This document shows positions 30,301 to 39,359 of a stretch of DNA of 64,000 nt, piece by piece (position 1 is the first letter of the stretch; each line of letters begins with the position of its first letter). The notes beneath the pieces are model-generated. The model was not told the origin of the DNA. It saw only the letters and a program-made list of their open reading frames with translations, and made no database searches. Source of the stretch: Nipponacmea schrenckii. Taxonomy: Eukaryota > Mollusca > Gastropoda > Lottiidae. The translations under genes were made by a program, and so were the position numbers. The stretch is taken from assembly GCA_030562195.1 (NCBI GenBank), contig CM060200.1, forward strand, positions 35,967,468 through 36,031,467, written 5' to 3'.

Positions 30301-33062
30301 GATCTAATAGTAATTTGAAAACCTATTGTATTTACATCATATTTTAATGTTTGTGTGCTTTTAACTGCTTTGAAGATTAACTGTTGAATAAAGGAATAGT
30401 AAGTTTTACATCAATAATCCAATTTTCCGGCAAAAAAACATGTTATGATTACGTCCAAACAATAAGATAACATAAATTAAACGTCAGAATTAAGAATTAC
30501 GTATTTCATCCAAGGACCAATGCAGTTTTATTTACTTCGAAGTTTTATTTGTTGAGAAATGTCCCACCAGTACCGATGTGGTGGAGCCAGTACTCTCTTT
30601 TGTAGATTCTGAGAGGAATCTGATATTCGGTATTAGCTTATGTCTTTATTTAACGGCATCTCCAAGCTTGACATCTGCCAATTTGATTTTCTAACTACAG
30701 GTGACGTCTTGATACATGATTTTCCATGACATGACAAAGATGGTTTTAATATATCAATATAATTAATTTAATATATTAGACAAACTAAAATATTAACAAC
30801 GACAAAAACATTAACAATATGTCTTATTTCATTCAAGCTTATCACCAATGTACAAAGTTATCCCTTTAAAAGGTTTTTTAACTGACTGTACGGATACATG
30901 TTTTGTTTTTAGTACTTTTTAAAGTTAGTTCCTCAGATTTTAGTCAGTATCCCACAATTGAGATGTTAGTTGTAAATAGAATCTAATTTGTTGTCAAGCA
31001 CCTAGGTTTGATTTATCAAATCTAGCCTTAATTTATCACTTAGATTCAAATGTAGATCAGGAGATTTCATTAAGGGTTATTCTTTTCTGAAAATTCAACC
31101 ACCATCTTTGTATCTATGGCATTTGACAAATTTCAGATGTGCATTGTTTTGTCCATTCTGACCACTACTAACATGGTTAGCGTGAACTATGACAAACTTT
31201 GAGGCCATTGGGTCAATGTTTGACATGATTTACAGGAGAATTGTGTCAGTTGATAGTGAGGATTGTATCCAACAGAATAAACACAAACAAAATATGTGGA
31301 TCTGCATTGTAATCAGTTTGCTTCCATACAGCTTAACTAGCAAAGATATTTTATTGTTTTCTCCTCTGCTTATTTTGTTCCATTATTTATCAATAGAATT
31401 TCTGTTCTCTCATTCAACTTACTGTTGGTCTGCGGCTACCATTTTTATTTCCCTCATGAACATTGTTGTTATCATTTTGTACGCTTCAGTAATATTAAAT
31501 GTTGAAAAGTATGAATTCATATTTCATAGCTTTATTCATGTTAAATCAGTATCATCTAATGGCTTGAGATTGAGTCACATATTACATTTGATACTCATGG
31601 GGATGACAGCAGAATACTTTTCAAAAGAACATAGAACATCATGTGTTCCTTCCAATTTCACATGGTCCATGTTATATTAATTTATCATATCTCATGGAGA
31701 TGTACCAGGGGAATAAATAGGTACAGGTATTCCACAATGACGAAGCTATGATAGTGAAATGGTAATAAACATTGAGTTTTGATCACTTAGGTATTATTTT
31801 CTGAGGGGTAGGGTCAAGTCTTATTTTTTCATAATCTACAGTACAGTTAACTTTATTCTGTAGGTGGCTGGGCAATCAAACCTTATATTATTTCAATAGC
31901 CCTAAGTCCTAGTCAAACTTTCATTTTCATTACATTAAAATCTTTCATTAAGCATGTTTGTTGTGAACAAAATTCAAAACACAGTTTAATTTGCATGCGC
32001 ATGATTAAAAAAAAAAGGCCATTTAGATAGAATTGCTTCTTACCAGGCCATATGAATTTCAGTTCAACTTCAAAAATAATTTTCAACTCTTACATGATTC
32101 AGATTTTATGTAATATGAATTGTTGAAAGTTATTTTTGAAGCAGACTGAGTTTCAAAGAAGCAAAGCCTTGAGGTTTGCTAATTTGACCGCCGATCTGAA
32201 TAAGTTTTATTGTCCTCTGTATACAGCCACCTACAGTTGCTACTGAGACGTTTCACTACAACCCTGATTTGGACGAGCAACCAGTTTCAACTAAGAATGT
32301 ACCTATAGTGAAAACTCAGACCCGTACTGTAACTTATGAAAAAGAAGGCTTTCCTCCAAACAACAGTTATGATTTTGATGATGGTGTTTTGATAAGTTCC
32401 CAGGCCCACAGTTCCAGATCACAAACAATAGAAACAACCACTGTAAGTTGTCTAGAGAGCCACAGATCATTCTATTAAATAATGTCAATCTTCTTCATTT
32501 TAACTTTCTTTTTTAGGAATTGATCCAAAATAAAACTTTGGCTTGTATTTAATAGTTTTTTACCAATAAATAGTTTTGGTAGTTTTAGTTTTTAGATATC
32601 TTGTTTTGATAACTGTACTTTTAAACATTGGTAAACCTGTTTTGGTCTAATTACAGTATAAGACAGAAAAAGATGGTTTTACTGAAACACGTGTTGAAAG
32701 AAAAGTTGTTATTCAGAGTGAAGAGGAAGATGTTGACCATGATTCTGTAAGTTTTTTCGTTATCAAAATATAAAAGCTATAATTATAGTATGTACTGAAT
32801 AACTTGGTATATTTTGAAATATGGATAAAAAGTCTAAAAGCAAAATTAAACTGAATGTTAAAAAAAGTTAAAATGTCTTAGAATTTTTCAGTAACACCTG
32901 TGAATGAATAATGAAATGACTGTATCATGATATATTTATTGTGAATTGTAGCTACTAGCTGAAGCTATTCGATCTGTAACAGAATTAGATCCTAATATTT
33001 CGGTTGAAAGAATTGAATGTATGAGGGAATTAGAAGAAGTAAATGATGACCATCGCAGATAA
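6317..33062 (+). CDS. EPB41: Protein 4.1 / Coracle-like FERM cytoskeletal linker, 22 coding exons
   Basis: Exons: 6317-6361, 18777-18911, 19316-19429, 19894-19936, 20161-20281, 20621-20800, 21064-21151, 21409-21561, 21814-21911, 23430-23617, 23887-24311, 24494-24778, 25019-25084, 25312-25362, 25600-25794, 27905-27967, 28284-28364, 29588-29734, 29902-30081, 32227-32442, 32657-32746, 32952-33062. They join in frame to about 1024 aa. Order: short acidic leader, FERM (about 42-326), FERM-adjacent FA domain (about 327-388), long charged spacer, and the 4.1 C-terminal domain (about 895-1024). The family links membrane proteins to the spectrin-actin cortex and, in invertebrates, supports septate junctions. 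FERM F3 ([16 protein letters not shown]) and FA ([10 protein letters not shown]) match the family closely. I see no vertebrate-type spectrin-actin-binding domain, as in Coracle. Least certain: first-exon choice and the exon 11 donor (GTCGGT). Whether it is closer to EPB41 or EPB41L1-3 cannot be told; invertebrates usually have one copy. Confidence 0.92.
6640..9175. repeat. 66-bp satellite array in 4.1 intron 1 (about 38 copies)
   Basis: A head-to-tail array of a roughly 66-bp unit containing TATCTAAATATAGACAGTAA, TATGATATATAGACACTA, the palindrome TATCTAGATA, and TATACAGACAGTAA. The two halves resemble each other (both carry AGACAGTAA), so the unit may have arisen by doubling of an approximately 33-bp ancestor. 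Copies are most alike in the middle and decay at both edges. No open frame or spacer pattern suggests coding or CRISPR. Confidence 0.95.
9176..11394. other. Unique AT-rich intron 1 sequence between two satellites
   Basis: No exon-like frame, RNA gene or clear repeat is visible. Around 9990-10090 there are partly inverted stretches (ACGTTTGGACATATACAT and ATGTATATGTCGAAACGTT), giving a roughly 17-bp imperfect inverted repeat that could be a small hairpin or a remnant of a mobile element. Confidence 0.5.
11395..13985. repeat. 76-bp satellite array in 4.1 intron 1 (about 33 copies)
   Basis: Head-to-tail units of about 76 bp with GATTGAATTCTCAATC, TGTTAGCATCATCTGATATC, AACCGGTTGGCTAGATAG and CCATATCAGTGTTGGACCAC. 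The first motif has 6-bp inverted arms (GATTGA/TCAATC). Unit variants alternate (AACCGCCTGG versus AACCGGTTGG; GTTGG versus GTAAG), and a block near 12601 recurs with the same variants near 13345, showing higher-order duplication. The last units, from about 13800, are degenerate. Confidence 0.95.
13986..17840. other. 4.1 intron 1, no gene seen
   Basis: AT-rich intron sequence with a G run at about 14376-14393, a low-complexity stretch of repeated TCATTGTTCA-like words at about 15973-16075, a C run at about 16699-16708 and a 12-base-scale G run near 17031-17042. Open frames are short and unlike any family. Confidence 0.5.
17840..17900 (+). promoter_or_regulatory. EPB41: Candidate internal promoter of the 4.1 gene
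   Basis: A GC/CpG-rich patch in AT-rich intron DNA centred on a perfect 14-bp palindrome, ATGGCGGCCGCCAT (17850-17863), i.e. two YY1-type ATGGCGGC cores back to back. A possible donor (GGGTATGC) lies about 30 bp downstream near 17892. Exon 2 is 0.9 kb further on and has an in-frame Met with a good context at 18804, so an isoform starting there is conceivable. No transcript evidence is available here. Confidence 0.3.
18777..21911 (+). other. EPB41: 4.1 gene: FERM-domain exon block (exons 2-9)
   Basis: Eight exons encode residues about 16-326. Exon 2 opens with a Ser/Lys-rich segment and enters the F1 lobe at [17 protein letters not shown]1 and F2 continue through [22 protein letters not shown] and [21 protein letters not shown]3 carries [19 protein letters not shown] and [19 protein letters not shown], ending at VEHHAFFR. 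The lobes bind membrane protein tails (glycophorin/neurexin type) and PIP2 in the family. Intron phases here are mixed (0,0,1,2,2,0,0,2), so single-exon skipping would mostly break the frame, as expected for a constitutive domain. Confidence 0.93.
23430..24311 (+). other. EPB41: 4.1 gene: FA domain and charged linker (exons 10-11)
   Basis: Exon 10 holds the FERM-adjacent domain: [14 protein letters not shown], then Arg/Ser-rich sequence ending [10 protein letters not shown], a typical target of kinase regulation in 4.1 proteins. Exon 11 (23887-24311) is rich in Asp, Tyr, Asn and Arg, with a predicted charged helix around [25 protein letters not shown]. The only donor that keeps the frame to exon 12 is GGG|GTCGGT at 24311/24312, which is weak. 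Without it, translation stops three codons later (TGA at 24318-24320). Confidence 0.8.
25899..26290. repeat. 92-bp tandem repeat in 4.1 intron 15 (about 4 copies)
   Basis: Units begin CACCATAGTTTCTAATGATA at 25900, 25990, 26083 and 26175 (spacing 90, 93, 92 bp) and share GTAGCATTTCAACATAACAA and CTCATAGTTCAGATAGTGAC. Each later copy carries a splice-acceptor-like TCTCTTTATTAG followed by a short frame. Degenerate CATAGTTTCTA words continue to about 26720. Confidence 0.85.
28365..28403 (+). other. EPB41: Possible alternative 3' end of 4.1 by read-through of exon 17
   Basis: If the weak exon 17 donor (GTTGAT at 28365) is not used, the frame continues for 12 codons ([12 protein letters not shown]) to TAA at 28401-28403. 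A canonical AATAAA follows at 28540-28545, about 140 bases later. The product would be about 789 aa, with FERM and FA but no C-terminal domain. This is inferred from sequence only; chance read-through of a short open stretch is the alternative. Confidence 0.35.
30082..32226. other. 4.1 intron 19, no separate gene seen
   Basis: A 2.1-kb intron. It includes a 163-codon open frame at 31189-31680 on the sense strand that is hydrophobic and AT-rich but has no recognisable family or coding signature, so I treat it as chance. Nothing else stands out. Confidence 0.45.
32227..33062 (+). other. EPB41: 4.1 gene: C-terminal domain (exons 20-22)
   Basis: Three exons encode the conserved 4.1 C-terminal domain. 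Recognisable blocks are [53 protein letters not shown] and [25 protein letters not shown], which align collinearly with the vertebrate domain. In the family it binds NuMA, PDZ-adapter and membrane receptor partners. The stop codon is TAA at 33060-33062. Confidence 0.93.
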
Positions 33063-34310
33063 ACACCAGGTATGCTTTTAGTTAAGTTTCCTTGACCTGT
33101 ATCCTAATTTTTTTTATTTGCCCCAGCAGATCTATTATAAGAGAAACCGCAGAAGTCGAACAATAAAAAAAAAATTATGCAAATTAAAGCTGTATTTGAA
33201 ATCAGCAATAGATAAGAGATAAAAATTTGAGATTTTTTTAAGTCCTATAAAGTTTTTGTTCTTGGAGCACATGCAAACTTGAGCATGCTCTTGCCAGATT
33301 TGGTGAATAGTAATTTGACTAGCAACTTGTGGGGGTTTTCTTTTCATCTTTATGACCTCTGTTTCAATCTTTGATCCATTCAATGTATGTTATATATTTC
33401 AGAAGGTGTACAAATTGTGAAAGTGCTGACATCTGCAATAAACTAAAACCCTCCTCAAGTTTCTTTCAATGATTTTGTGCTGATTATTATAGATTATGGC
33501 TAAAGTATAATGCTTGTTGAATTTATTACATTAATAATGCTGTAGATAATGATTATTACATTGATAATTATAATCAATCATACAGATGTTGTAGAGAATA
33601 AGTTATAATTGTAAAGTATAATCATCGTGTTTACTGTGAATAATGGCAAAAACATTTTTATTCATTAACAAATAACTTTGAAAAGTAGCCTAATAGCCCT
33701 GTTTGTTATATTTTACCTGTTGAATTGTGAAGCCTCGGCATTTGAAACAGATCATCTTTGTCTAATATTCAGGGGCTTTTAGAGATGAACCAAGTAGCTT
33801 TGAAATGTTAGGGACCCAGGTGCCTGGAAGACAAGGCCATAGCCCCTGAATTTTGTATTTGAAAGACTGTGCTGCTAGAAATTCATATGCAGGTGATTTA
33901 GAATCATGTCCTTTTAGGAGCATTATCTCTTGTTTATCATTTAGGCAGCAAACTTTTTCTGCCTTAGGATTTTAGCATACTTTTAATTCCATAACTAATT
34001 ATTGAATGGTGGACCAATGTTGACTAATTTTTTAATATGTTTGAATCATTTTCAATTTCATGAAATTTGGTTATTTGAGGGAACTTCTAAATGAAACCAA
34101 ACTATATGAACAATTTGATGCTTTCTTGTTTAATTTGTGTATATATGCCTCAAGTTAGTAGGTAATCGTATATATGAAAACTATGTATTGCCTTTCTAAC
34201 TTGCCGATTTTAGTTGTAGACATGTTTTTGCTTTTCCATGATTTTTGATAAATATTTGTAAACAATTCTGTGTATTGTAATAATGCACAATAAAGTTTTT
34301 TTAAACAAAT
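33063..34310 (+). other. EPB41: 3' UTR of the 4.1 gene
   Basis: About 1.2 kb of AT-rich sequence follows the stop and ends near an AATAAA hexamer at 34289-34294, followed by a T-rich stretch. It contains an 11-bp perfect inverted repeat (33767-33777 with 33841-33851). No conserved open frame is present. UTR extent is inferred from the hexamer. Confidence 0.6.
34289..34294 (+). terminator. EPB41: Candidate polyadenylation signal of the 4.1 gene
   Basis: A canonical AATAAA about 1.2 kb after the stop codon, followed directly by GTTTTTTTAAAC, a U-rich downstream element. It is the best-placed hexamer after the stop. Confidence 0.55.
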
Positions 34311-35728
34311 ATATAAGATGTACCATTTATAATCATTATTTAACTTTCTGTGTATGTATATTATATTTTTCTATATGGCTGCCATATTTTTTATAAAACA
34401 CATTATTTCATGCTATTCAAATTTGTAGACTTTTTCATTTAAAGAGTTGACAGCAAGTTTTTGTTGGTTGTGTCCATCAAACTGGAGGGAAAAAACAAGA
34501 ATAATTTTCAGTTATCAACCTTTATATATTCTCTAACATTCTGTATTTGTATGGCTCATATCAGCATAGCATGCCATATATAATCAATATAGTCATGAAA
34601 TATCATTTAAATTGAAATATAAGATGGAAAGCTTAAAATACTGGACATTAATTTCAATAAGATTAATATGAATTTTAGATTTTTAGTTTCAGCTTTGATA
34701 CATATGCACTGTTGCTTATTTTTATAGCCTATATTTGTTGAATTTGTAGATTTTAATATTAGACAAACCACAATATCAGACATATTGATTGTTGTGTTAA
34801 ATAACCTAAAATAATGTATTGAATTTCAATAAATGAGATATACCTATCATTAAAAACATTAAAATTAATTGTTTTATAATTATGTTAATTTCACTAAGTT
34901 GCTCATTATGTTCAATCATACTTTATATTTGTTTCTTGTTTACACTGTGCTTTTATTATTTTTAGTTGGGGTTGAGATAATCTAGCTGCTCATTTCTATA
35001 TAAATCATAAATAAAATACTATACTATTCATTGTTTTACTTTGACTGTATATTAGGAAATTTTTCATTTTTTCCATTTCTTAAGGTGGCCCGACTAAGTG
35101 CCAGGTACCATTTGTATCCTGGGCCAGAATTCCTGGCATAGGACATATTTGAGATCTCATCGTATCATGAATACAGGTTGTGTTATATACCAGGAAGTAT
35201 GACTGATGGTGTGGATAGATAAACGGATCTAAGCTTCTTCAGTCTGTGATCTGTCAGAGTTGGGATGGAATAATTAACTTGAAAGTGCAGGTTAAATATC
35301 CTTTAACAGTCAGAAATTTAGTCACTAATGGCTGTGTCCAGACAACATTCACCAATTACATGTATAACCATTTCACAAGCTCATTGAAATATCTTTGGCT
35401 ATGTCAAGGGCGTTAACTCAAAATTTTATCAAAACATTTTCGTGGATAAAATTAGAATTAAAATTTCTTCATCAAGTCTCCATACAACAATATCAGAAAA
35501 TACTCAAGTCGTTTGTCTTTCAAGGTGTAAGCTACCTTATCAGACGTTGAATTTTAATTTTCAAAAGTGATATGGATTACTAAAATAGCGATGGCCCATC
35601 GTAATACGCCCACCATTGGCAGCTTTAGTTATTCGGGCGGTGGACAAGAGGTATCAGTAAATGCAATATTTTAAACATCAAATTTCATGAAGAAACCAGA
35701 TCTCTATCAAGTCTTCAAAGAATCAGGG
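34311..35728. other. Intergenic DNA downstream of the 4.1 gene
   Basis: AT-rich sequence with no conserved frame. From about 35330 onward words such as AATTTCATGAAGAAACCAGATCTCTATC resemble the 147-bp-period repeat that continues after the SINE, so the SINE seems to have landed inside that repeat. Confidence 0.45.
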
Positions 35729-35739
35729 GCTGATGAAGT

Positions 35740-36103
35740 CAAAAAAATGAAATGAATGGAGTTTTACGTCCTACTCTTCTGCACCTTATGGGCTAAAGAA
35801 GACGGGCAACGCCATGCATTGTGCAATGAGGGAAATTTTGCCAGGACAGCGGCATTAGCCTACTCGTTTTGCGATTTCCAACTGTCGAGGGATCTTTAAC
35901 GTCTGTAGCACACGGGGCTTTGGTTTATTGTCCCATCAAATGACTAGACGCTTTTTCCATGTCAGTCCCTCCGACCTGTATCACTGACAAGGGGAAACCG
36001 GGCTGAAAAATCCGAAAGTTCATCTCGACCTTTTGCCGGATTGAACCCTGGACCTTCAGGTTAGCGAGCAAGCGTCTAACCCACTGAGCCACCGCGGCTC
36101 CCT
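35740..36103 (-). mobile_element. tRNA-derived SINE, full length, with 11-bp target duplication
   Basis: Read on the minus strand it begins GGGAGCCGCGGTGGCTCAGT with a tRNA-like A box (about 36080-36091) and a B box GGTTCAATCC (36038-36047). A conserved-looking body follows (GGTTTCCCCTTGTCAGTGAT) and then a 3' module with GCAGAAGAGTAGGACG. It is flanked by GCTGATGAAGT at 35729-35739 and 36104-36114, an exact 11-bp target-site duplication, typical of LINE-driven retrotransposition. Three partial relatives lie elsewhere in the window. Confidence 0.9.
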
Positions 36104-36960
36104 GCTGATGAAGTGAACACACAAGGGCAATAACTCAATAAATATTTTTTGATTAGTCTGATTTTCAATAGGGTCTATCCTCGAGTTATAACAAACACTC
36201 GCACCAAGTTTCATCAAATTCCATCAAGAACCCGGCTCCCTATCGTGTTCACAAGGAATTTTAGGACAAGGGCAATAACTCATAGTAAATATTTTTCGAT
36301 TGGTTTTATTATTCTTCGATTGGTTTCATTTTCGATAGGCTTCATCCTTGGGTCATTACAAAGACTCATTCCAAGTTTCATTAAAATCCATCAAGAAATG
36401 TGGTCTCTATCTTGTTCACAACAATTGTGGACAGACAGACAGGCGGGCAGAAGGCTTCATCCTTGGAACACACACACCGAAATTGGTCAAAATCCATCCA
36501 GAAACCATCTCTCTATCATGTCCACAACACATTTTTGAACGCAAAATGAATGTGTTTTCAAGAACAAGGGCAATAACTCATCAATTTATTTTTCGATTTG
36601 TCTGATTTTCAATAGGCTTCATCCTTAAGTAATAACAAGCAATCACACCAAATTTCATCAAAATCTATCAAGAAACACACTCTTAATCGTGTTCACAACA
36701 AATTTTCAAAAACAAGGGCAATAACTCATTGAATATTTTTCGATTGGTCTGATTTTCAATAGGCTTCTTCCTTGGGTTATAACAAACACACTCACCAAAT
36801 TTGGTCAAAATCCATCAAGAAATGTGGTCTCTATCGTGTTCACAACAATTGTGGACAGGCAGACAGACACTATCGTGTTCATAACAATTGTGGACAGGCA
36901 GACAGACGGACAGACAGGGGTGACTACAATATACGCCCACATTTATGTGTGGGAGTATAA
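36104..36960. repeat. Dispersed repeat with ~147-bp internal period and terminal hairpin
   Basis: The phrase ACAAGGGCAATAACTCA recurs near 36122, 36268, 36565 and 36713, each followed by TTTCGATTGGTCTGATTTTC-like and CATCAAGAAA-like words, then GTGTTCACAACAATTGTGGA. It ends in GACAGACAGACGGACAG-type repeats and a hairpin at about 36930-36959 (CCCACA/TGTGGG core, 12-bp arms with mismatches). Such repeats are widespread in mollusc genomes; the mobilising machinery is not evident. Open frames within it are by-products. Confidence 0.75.
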
Positions 36961-37750
36961 AAATTGACGGTACAGTTGCAATCACCAGTTGTTTTCAGTC
37001 ATGCACTTCTTTAGAACTTCTTAGGGGGATAATGAACAATATAACCAAGTTTTGTCAAAATCCAAATTGTGCTTTTTTTTCTGTGTTTAAAGAACAGGGG
37101 CAATAAATCATATAAAATATATTTGCCATTCACAGGTCAGGAATTGTGCTTTCTGGAGTATCTATGAACATAACTCATTAAAACCATAATTTTATTTCAT
37201 TTAACCCAAAAAATCATGACTTGAACAATTGCAATGATTCTGCTCCAGTGTTTCATTGTGGGTTCTTCCTTATGATCATCTCATTCCAAATACCATTACA
37301 CTGTTTACCATTAACTACTTATTCATTCAGTATCCCGGTCTTTGTTTAACCATTCACAATTAATCCTATTTCCGTAACTAATAACCCAATCATCATTACC
37401 ATCCAATACATTCTACTTCTTATTGTACAATTAAATAAATGGACAAAATTCTTAATAATCATTATTCACATTTGAATTTTGCTCTTTCGGAATGCATGCA
37501 TGGTAAATACTGTATGTTAAAATGGAATTATTGTCTCGATAAATCTCATGTAAATCAACATTTACAATATACATAAATTCATTTCTGGGAATTTTTTTTT
37601 GAATTTTAGTAACATTAAAACTTTAATGCCATTCATAACCTTGTACCTTAAAATACAAAAATTTCAAATTTTCACCAGTCGAAACCTTATAACATTTAAT
37701 GATAATTACCTTTAGTTTAAATATTGTTCCCTCTTTTAAAATATATACCA
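36961..37750. other. Intergenic DNA, repeat remnants only
   Basis: One degenerate copy of the preceding repeat is recognisable (ACAGGGGCAATAAATCAT near 37095). The rest is AT-rich with ACCATT-type words that grade into the 34-bp array. No gene is seen. Confidence 0.5.
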
Positions 37751-37759
37751 TGTAAATAC

Positions 37760-39355
37760 CATTCATACAATTTAACATATTTTACAATTCTAGCACCATC
37801 AGATATCTTTCCCTTTCCAAATCGTATGTAACAAGATATCCTAAAGCATTTCTAAATATTGTGCCTTCAAATGTCTTACCATTTTTAAATCTTATATAAT
37901 CAGTGCTTAACATAAAGAGTTTTAGGAACTTATTCATTCTTGAATCCATCAGAAATCTTATACCATCTCCAAATCTTAAATCATCGGATATCTTAAACCA
38001 TTTCTATCTTATCCCATCAGATATCTTATTTCATTTCCACATCTTATATCATCAAAATTCTTACACCATCAGACATCTTATCCCCTTTAAATCATTTATA
38101 ATCAAACATACCATTTCAAGTCGTATGCCATTAGATAACTTATACCTACTCTACATTTTATACCAACAGATATTGTTTACCATTACTACATTTTACGCCA
38201 TCAGATATCTTATACCATTTCTAAATCTTATAACATATTTTTTATCTTTTCTACATCTTACAACATCAGATATCTTTTACCATTTTAGCCAGTGTTTTAC
38301 ATAAGGAGGTTATAGGAACTTGCTCACCCTTCATACCATTTCTAAAACTTATACCAACAGATATTTTATACCAGCAGATATTTTATACCATTTCTAAATC
38401 TTATACCATCAGATATCTTTTTTCCATTTCTACATCTTAAACCATCAGACATCTTATACCTTTTCTAAATCGTATACCATCAGATATCTTATACCATTTC
38501 TACAACTTATACCATCAGATAATTTATACCACTTCTAAATCTGATACCATTTCTAAATCTGATACCATCAGATAATTTATACCATTTCTAAATCTGATAC
38601 CATTAGATAATTTATACCATTTCTAATCTTATACCATCAGATATTTTGTACCATTTCTAATCTTATACCATCAGATATCTTATACCATTTCTAAAACTTA
38701 TACTATCAGATATCTTATACAATTTCTAATCTTATACCATCAGATATTTTATACCATTTCTAATCTTATACCATCAGATATCTTATACCATTTCTAAATC
38801 TTATACCATCAGATATCTTATACCATTTCTAATCTTATACCATCAGATATCTTATACCATTTCTAAATCTTATACCATCAGATGTCTTATACCATTTCTA
38901 AAACTTAAACTATCAGATATCTTATACCATTTCTAAAACTTATACCATCAGATATTTTATACCATTTCTAAATCTTATACCATCAGATATCTTATACAAT
39001 TTCTAATCTTATACCATCAGATATCTTATACCATTTCTAATCTAATACCATTCAGATGTCTTATACCATTTCTAAATCTTACACCATCAGATGTCTTATA
39101 CCATTTCTAATCTGATACCATCAGATGTCTTATACCATTTCTAAAACTTATACCATCAGATATTTTATACCATTTCTAAATCTTATACCATCAGATATCT
39201 TATACAATTCTAATCTTATACCATCAGATATCTTATACCATTTCTAATCTAATACCATCAGATATCTTATACCATTTCTAATCTAATACCATCAGATATT
39301 TTATACCATTTCTAAATCTTACACCATCAGATGTCTTGTACCATTTCTAAATCTT
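37760..39355. repeat. 33-35-bp satellite array, about 40 copies
   Basis: A tandem array of ACCATCAGATATCTTATACC plus ATTTCTAAATCTT. The left part (37760-38330) is divergent, while copies from about 38440 to 39355 are regular, so the array has been homogenised from the right. The unit contains AGATATCT, a perfect 8-bp palindrome. It lies between the 4.1 gene and GPKOW. Confidence 0.92.
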
Positions 39356-39359
39356 CTAG

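Noticed and set aside
31189..31680. 163-codon hydrophobic open frame in 4.1 intron 19
   Set aside because: Longest frame outside recognised genes, but lacks family resemblance and has the Phe/Ile/Ser bias of AT-rich noncoding DNA; kept only as a note.
36038..36103. tRNA gene (A and B boxes present)
   Set aside because: The boxes belong to the SINE head; no cloverleaf with a paired acceptor stem was recognised and the element has a target duplication.
36149..36960. Open frames of 62-129 codons with repeated words
   Set aside because: They read through the 147-bp-period dispersed repeat.
37903..38304. 133-codon open frame rich in Ile/Leu/Ser/His
   Set aside because: Reads through the degenerate part of the 34-bp satellite.
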